DNA of 64,000 bases from Bacteroides thetaiotaomicron VPI-5482 (lineage in GTDB: Bacteria > Bacteroidota > Bacteroidia > Bacteroidales > Bacteroidaceae). Where the stretch lies: contig NC_004663.1 of NCBI RefSeq assembly GCF_000011065.1, positions 2,356,001 through 2,420,000 of the forward strand, in the 5' to 3' direction. Shown one piece after another: positions 60,261 through 64,000 of the stretch. The position numbers and the translations under genes are program-made. Each line of letters begins with the position of its first letter. The stretch's first letter is position 1. A model generated the notes under the pieces. It was not told the DNA's origin, did no database searches, and saw only the letters and a list, made by a program, of their open reading frames with translations.

Positions 60261-63083
60261 TTACTTACTCAAGGTTTCCAATACGGATTTAACTTGTGCA
60301 AGAGCAGTATCATAGATTGCTTTCGCTACATCATAAGCTTCTTGAGCTGTTTCCAAAGCAAGTTTCTTCTGTTCTATTACATAAGCTTCCTTGTATTCAC
60401 CCTTGTTGAACAGTTCAATGCTCTTTTCTGCTGCAGTAACCTTCTGTTTAGCTTCTTCAACTGATTTTTCCTGAGTAGCAACTTGATTCTTCCAATAATT
60501 CAGAACAGATTCTACAGTTACCACAGAACCAGTGACAACACCACCGTTGATACCATCAATCTGATCTTGAACAACACTGATCAAGCCAATGTAATCTTGG
60601 ATCAATTCAGCAAACTTCTTACTATTGGCCTCAGCTTCAGCAGTCAAAGCATCTTGTTCTTCTTGTGCTTTCTTCACCTCTTCTTTAGCAGTCTTCAGAG
60701 CAATACGAGTTTCGTCAGCTTTTGCAATAAACGGATCCATTAAAGCAGTATTCGTATTTATTTCTGCATTCAGATCAGCAAGTACACCTTCCATTTGAGC
60801 CTTCAATGGTTTAATCAAATCGGCAGCAGCAATCATATCTTTGCAAGTCTGTACATCGTCATTAGCAGCCATCATAGCTCCCAAAGTACCAAAGTCAGTC
60901 AAAACAGCACTATTATTCTGCTTAATATAAGCGCGGACCATTGCTTCTGTTACTTCAACAAGTCTGTCTTCGCCAGGAATCACAGTACCAAAAGTAGCAT
61001 CAGAAGTATACTCTAAAGCATCTTCAGCTGTATTGCGATCTAACTTAGTTGCACTTAATTTAGTAAATTCATCTGCAGAAATATCAGAGCGTAATGCCTG
61101 CATGTGGCCAGTTTTCTTACCATCTTTTTCCTCTTCTTTATAGAAAGCATCTTTGCCTGTCATATCTTCAACACTAACTGTATTAGCCAGTATCTGACCA
61201 TAAGGATTAGCAGCAAGAGCAGAATAAGTACTAATTGCAGGAGCCACCTTAGCAACAGCAGTAGCAGCCTCTCCAGCAGCTTTAACCAATGCAGCTTTAG
61301 CCTTTTCTACTTTCTTATCTTTATCATCGGCAAGAGCTTGATTTCCTGCAGCTTCACCTTTGGCAGCCAATTCAGCAACAGTCTGATCAAGTTTCAGCCA
61401 TTCAGCCAAAGTAGCATTAGCATCAGCCTTTGCTTTAGCTTGTTTCACTGTATCGTCCAATATAGCTTCCAGTTTACTGGTAGTTTGTTCAGCAGGAGTC
61501 AATGCATCCCATGCAGCCTTACTAGTAGGAGACAATGCGGTAATCATATTGTCACGGTATGTTTTCTCCAATACCGAAGCTTTTTCTTTTTCTACAGCAT
61601 CATCATAAGCAGCTTGATATACGGCATCCCATGCACTATTATAAGCTTTTACTGCAGATTCTACTGCGGCATAAGAAGAATTATAAGTATCTGTCGCCTT
61701 TTTCAGATCAGTAGTTGGCACTGTAGTTGCTGTACCTTTTACCGCTTTTGCAGAAATTTCCCAGTTAGCTTTATCCTTTTCAAATTTTTCTTTAGCATTT
61801 TTGGCTGTCTTTTCTTTTTCTGCCAAAGTCAACTTATTCCATTCAACTCCATTTTCGTCTACAGAATATTTACCTAAAGCATCAATCCAGGCATTTACTT
61901 TCATCAGAGTAAGAGATGCCTGACTAGTTCTGGCTGTTACATCTTCTATTTTCAAATCAGCATTGTACTCAGTTTGTGTATACTGAACAGCCGGATAATC
62001 AAACACACCCGTACTAACAGTATATCCATCTAAAGATGTAAAATCATTGCTACTACTAAATAATGTCTTCAATCCTTCATTAATAGGTTCAGATTTATAA
62101 GCTGCAATATCAAGCTGAGTATTAACCTGTGTTGTAGAGTCTGCTACAGCTTTATCATATGCCTCTTTAGCAGCTTTACGCGCTTTTATCTTTTCGGCTA
62201 CTTTTTGTTCTGCAGCTTTATAATCTGCGGAAGTCTTAATAGTAGCGATCTCAACATCAGCTTTGCTCTTTTCACTTTCATATTCAGATTTCTTCTTCTT
62301 CAGATCCAGGATCTTATCATCCCATGCAGCTGCATCAAAGTCTTCTGCCAAAGCTAACATATTATTTTTCTCATCCAATAAGATTTCTGCCTTTTCAACT
62401 GCAATCTGTGCCAACTTCAATTCAGCCTGTAAGCTAGCTAATGTCGGAAGATTAGGATTAACCAATGCATCATAATAATTATCCTGAGCTGTCTTTAAGG
62501 CAGTGTAATATTGGTTCAGGCTAGCAGAAGCAACATAAAGTCTTTGCTGTGCTTTATCAATAATTGCTTTTTCTCCATCAGAAAGCAGAAGTTTTCCAGC
62601 TTCAATGAGTTTCATTGCATTATCATAAGCTTCCTGTGCCTGTGCTGTCTGAGTCTGATAGTTCAACATAGCTGCTTTGAAGATTTCAGCTTCTTCAGCC
62701 ATTTTATTTTCCCAGTAAGCTTTGTTTCTGTTAGCTTCAGCAATCTTAGCTTCCGCCTCAGCTTTTGCTTGTTCGGTAGCAGCTTGTGCGCGTTCTACTT
62801 CCAGTTCTTTCAGTTTCACGTCTAAAGCATGCATCTGAACATCGTACTCTTTGTACTGATTATCCAATTCTTTAGATTTGTTTACCAGTTCCTGATAAGC
62901 TACTTGCGCTTTTTGCCATTCCACTTCCACCAGTTTTACCGCAGCCTGTGCTTTAATCAGTTCGGATTTTGCTCCCCGCAGATCAACGATACCTTCCGGT
63001 TCATCGGTATCAATACATCCCGTGAATGTAGCTGTCGTACCCGCCATTAGCAAGGTTGCGACCAAATACGTCCATTTTCTCAT
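60261..63083 (-). CDS. Giant coiled-coil surface lipoprotein
   Basis: 940 residues. Lipoprotein signal (ATFTGC, Cys23), an acidic DTDEPEG that may act as a surface-export signal, then long Ala/Lys/Glu-rich coiled coils at about 35-330 (QAAVKLVEVEWQKAQVAYQEL, AATEQAKAEAEAKIAEANRN), about 430-640 and about 830-940. A less regular middle lies at about 640-780. There is no catalytic motif. It may form a fibre or spacer at the outer membrane with the barrel protein downstream. Family not recognised. A probable invertible promoter lies upstream. Confidence 0.85.
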   Translation of the reverse strand: MRKWTYLVATLLMAGTTATFTGCIDTDEPEGIVDLRGAKSELIKAQAAVKLVEVEWQKAQVAYQELVNKSKELDNQYKEYDVQMHALDVKLKELEVERAQAATEQAKAEAEAKIAEANRNKAYWENKMAEEAEIFKAAMLNYQTQTAQAQEAYDNAMKLIEAGKLLLSDGEKAIIDKAQQRLYVASASLNQYYTALKTAQDNYYDALVNPNLPTLASLQAELKLAQIAVEKAEILLDEKNNMLALAEDFDAAAWDDKILDLKKKKSEYESEKSKADVEIATIKTSADYKAAEQKVAEKIKARKAAKEAYDKAVADSTTQVNTQLDIAAYKSEPINEGLKTLFSSSNDFTSLDGYTVSTGVFDYPAVQYTQTEYNADLKIEDVTARTSQASLTLMKVNAWIDALGKYSVDENGVEWNKLTLAEKEKTAKNAKEKFEKDKANWEISAKAVKGTATTVPTTDLKKATDTYNSSYAAVESAVKAYNSAWDAVYQAAYDDAVEKEKASVLEKTYRDNMITALSPTSKAAWDALTPAEQTTSKLEAILDDTVKQAKAKADANATLAEWLKLDQTVAELAAKGEAAGNQALADDKDKKVEKAKAALVKAAGEAATAVAKVAPAISTYSALAANPYGQILANTVSVEDMTGKDAFYKEEEKDGKKTGHMQALRSDISADEFTKLSATKLDRNTAEDALEYTSDATFGTVIPGEDRLVEVTEAMVRAYIKQNNSAVLTDFGTLGAMMAANDDVQTCKDMIAAADLIKPLKAQMEGVLADLNAEINTNTALMDPFIAKADETRIALKTAKEEVKKAQEEQDALTAEAEANSKKFAELIQDYIGLISVVQDQIDGINGGVVTGSVVTVESVLNYWKNQVATQEKSVEEAKQKVTAAEKSIELFNKGEYKEAYVIEQKKLALETAQEAYDVAKAIYDTALAQVKSVLETLSK

Positions 63084-63173
63084 AAAAGTAAATTAAATGT
63101 TATACAATTAATAAATAAAAAATTTGTTTGCTGTCATTTCATAATCCATCTCATCTTGGTGGTCTGTCTTTCC

Positions 63174-63473
63174 GTTACTTTGTAGGTAACGGGAAAGCGT
63201 ACTTTTCCACCCCGACAGAGGCGTCTGCGGACTACATTCATTGAATAAGTAAAGAATATTTTTAACCCCTGCTCTCAGACGATGGCAGAGGGGAGGGAAA
63301 TCTTTTGCAAAAATTAAAGACCAGGCCGTGTTCTTCTCAAAAAATCCGCAGTTTTATTCTGTGTGTTTCCTTTTTTTAGTAGTTTATCAGAAAAAATATC
63401 ATTTTTGTTTGCATGTTTTCCAAAATATACCCATATTTGCAGCGTCTTTTCTTCCCGTTACCTACAAAGTAAC
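63174..63473. repeat. Probable invertible promoter segment between 22-bp inverted repeats
   Basis: The left repeat 63174-63195 and right repeat 63452-63473 are perfect 22-bp reverse complements. Each contains GTTAC-N7-GTAAC and a GGGAA/TTCCC flank. The 256-bp centre has no open frame but holds a rightward promoter. The left repeat lies 90 bp upstream of the lipoprotein start. The right repeat ends 7 bp before the stop of a tyrosine-recombinase remnant. From memory, B. fragilis invertible regions include a GTTAC-N7-GTAAC repeat class recombined by tyrosine recombinases. Confidence 0.75.
63408..63439 (+). promoter_or_regulatory. Promoter inside the invertible segment, pointing away from the lipoprotein
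   Basis: TTTG (63408-63411), 20-bp spacer, CATATTTG followed by C (63432-63439; one mismatch to TAnnTTTG). It faces right, away from the minus-strand lipoprotein. Flipping the segment would aim it at that gene, so the present orientation would be OFF. Confidence 0.5.
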
Positions 63474-63479
63474 AGTTCT

Positions 63480-63690
63480 CTAATTCAACAACTTACCTAC
63501 ACTATAGACCTTCTTTAAGGAAGAAATAACCGCTACATTCGCTTCATCAATTTTCTTATTCTTGAAAGGTTTCAGATACGTTTCCGTCACGGTGATGGAA
63601 GAATGCCCCATCGCTTCGGAAATAACACCGGGATGTACCTCACAATAGTATGCCATCGTAGCCCAGGTATGACGGGCAGTGTAAGTAATA
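63480..63690 (-). pseudogene. Tyrosine recombinase, C-terminal remnant
   Basis: Reading leftward from about 63690: TARHTWATMAYYCEVHPGVI, then SEAMGHSSITVTETYLKPF, ending SSLKKVYSVGKLLN at the stop at 63480. It holds the second catalytic Arg, the His of GHSS and the nucleophile Tyr of ETYL. Upstream of ARHTWAT the similarity stops abruptly and the frame runs into hydrophobic nonsense, so the N-terminal three quarters are missing. It was probably the invertase of the adjacent repeats. Confidence 0.8.
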
Positions 63691-63970
63691 TTTAGAAATG
63701 CAATAAAAAACAGAATGACGATAATTAAACGTAAAACGTTTATAATTAAGCATTTTGCGAGAATTGCAGAACAGACAGACCTGCAAAAGAAAACAAAATA
63801 TTGCGACGTTTCAGTTACCAGACTGTTAGCCGCCTGTTTCGGAAACGACGGCAGGTAACCGAATTTTTACCGATAAGAACAAAGCGGATTTGTATTCACT
63901 GTTTCTCAATGTTTTGCATGCCAAAGAACGCTTTTCAAAGGAGTATTTTTACAACCTAAAAAAGAGCGTT
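63691..63970. other. Junction region before a possible integrase gene
   Basis: It begins where recombinase similarity breaks off. It contains an AAACGTAAAACGTTT dyad (63732-63746) and GGTAA/TTACC repeats. No gene is seen. It is probably the end of an inserted mobile element that truncated the recombinase. Confidence 0.4.
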
Positions 63971-64000
63971 ATGAAAGTGGAAAAATTCAAGGTGCTGCTC
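63971..64000 (+). CDS. Possible integrase start (partial, cut by window edge)
   Basis: ATG at 63971 after AAAAAAGAGCGTT, coding MKVEKFKVLL, then the window ends. Many Bacteroides tyrosine integrases start with a similar MK-x-x-FxVLxYLK pattern, and the setting next to a truncated recombinase fits, but ten residues are too few to be sure. Confidence 0.35.
   Translation, partial: MKVEKFKVLL

Noticed and set aside
60483..62825. Several long plus-strand open frames (for example 61104-61877)
   Set aside because: They are the complement of the Ala/Lys/Glu-rich coiled-coil gene, giving Phe/Ser/Cys-rich nonsense; no start signals or families.

Overview
The window is chromosomal DNA of a gut Bacteroides, most likely of the B. 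thetaiotaomicron group. The evidence is a SusC/SusD pair driven by an ECF sigma/anti-sigma pair, GH92 and GH76 mannosidases, the Bacteroides promoter signature (TTTG about 19 bases upstream of TAnnTTTG) before many genes, LemA/DUF3137, BspA-like leucine-rich repeats, an S-type sulfatase and TPR regulators. From memory, the order GH92, sppA, lpxK, purine nucleoside phosphorylase, thiL, tRNA-Phe, GH76, cold-shock protein, DEAD helicase, nitronate monooxygenase and RRM protein resembles the BT_1878 to BT_1887 neighbourhood. I could not check this.

Layout. 0-9 kb: a polysaccharide utilisation locus on the minus strand (GH92 mannosidase, ECF sigma, FecR anti-sigma, SusC with a signalling domain, SusD cut by the window edge), with a predicted cis-antisense RNA opposite the susC leader. 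9-14 kb: a plus-strand housekeeping run (sppA, lpxK, PNP, thiL, tRNA-Phe). 14-19.3 kb: GH76, then an RNA-metabolism cluster (cold-shock-domain protein, RhlE-like helicase, RRM protein) with a nitronate monooxygenase-like gene. 19.6-23.2 kb: a PAS-LuxR regulator, a nucleotidyltransferase-like protein and a HelD-like helicase. 23.2-26.4 kb: an IS3-family element with a -1 frameshift signal, then a complete ISAs1-family element with a 10-bp target duplication, inserted at the edge of a perfect 40-bp-arm palindrome. 26.8-32.1 kb: TPR regulator, two surface lipoproteins, LemA and DUF3137. 32.2-41.3 kb: TIGR02757 protein, MATE pump, a kinase-dead aspartokinase paired with proC, wHTH, two AraC regulators, VOC protein, and an AT-rich HTH/TnsA-like nuclease. 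41.3-47.5 kb: DUF3829 lipoprotein, DUF1848, SDR and pncB, interspersed with three copies of one small-RNA gene family, a MITE-like repeat and a 22-bp-period palindrome array. 47.6-51.7 kb: a cobalamin riboswitch and a three-gene biotin-dependent carboxylase operon. 51.7-60.2 kb: sulfatase, YeiH-type transporter, two tandem copies of a second small-RNA family, a frameshifted amidase, metY, an MBL hydrolase and a frameshifted DUF4369 lipoprotein. 60.2-64 kb: an outer-membrane barrel and a 940-residue coiled-coil lipoprotein behind a probable invertible promoter, next to the C-terminal remnant of a tyrosine recombinase, and the first codons of what may be another integrase.

How the parts work together. 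The PUL signals a glycan through SusC to the anti-sigma and sigma factors. GH92 and the sigma gene share a 20-base promoter block, suggesting co-regulation. The most interesting layer is non-coding: one antisense RNA, five predicted trans-acting small RNAs in two families, two arrays of 14-bp palindromes phased every 22 bp, a B12 riboswitch and an invertible DNA switch. The RRM protein encoded here is a plausible partner for the small RNAs.
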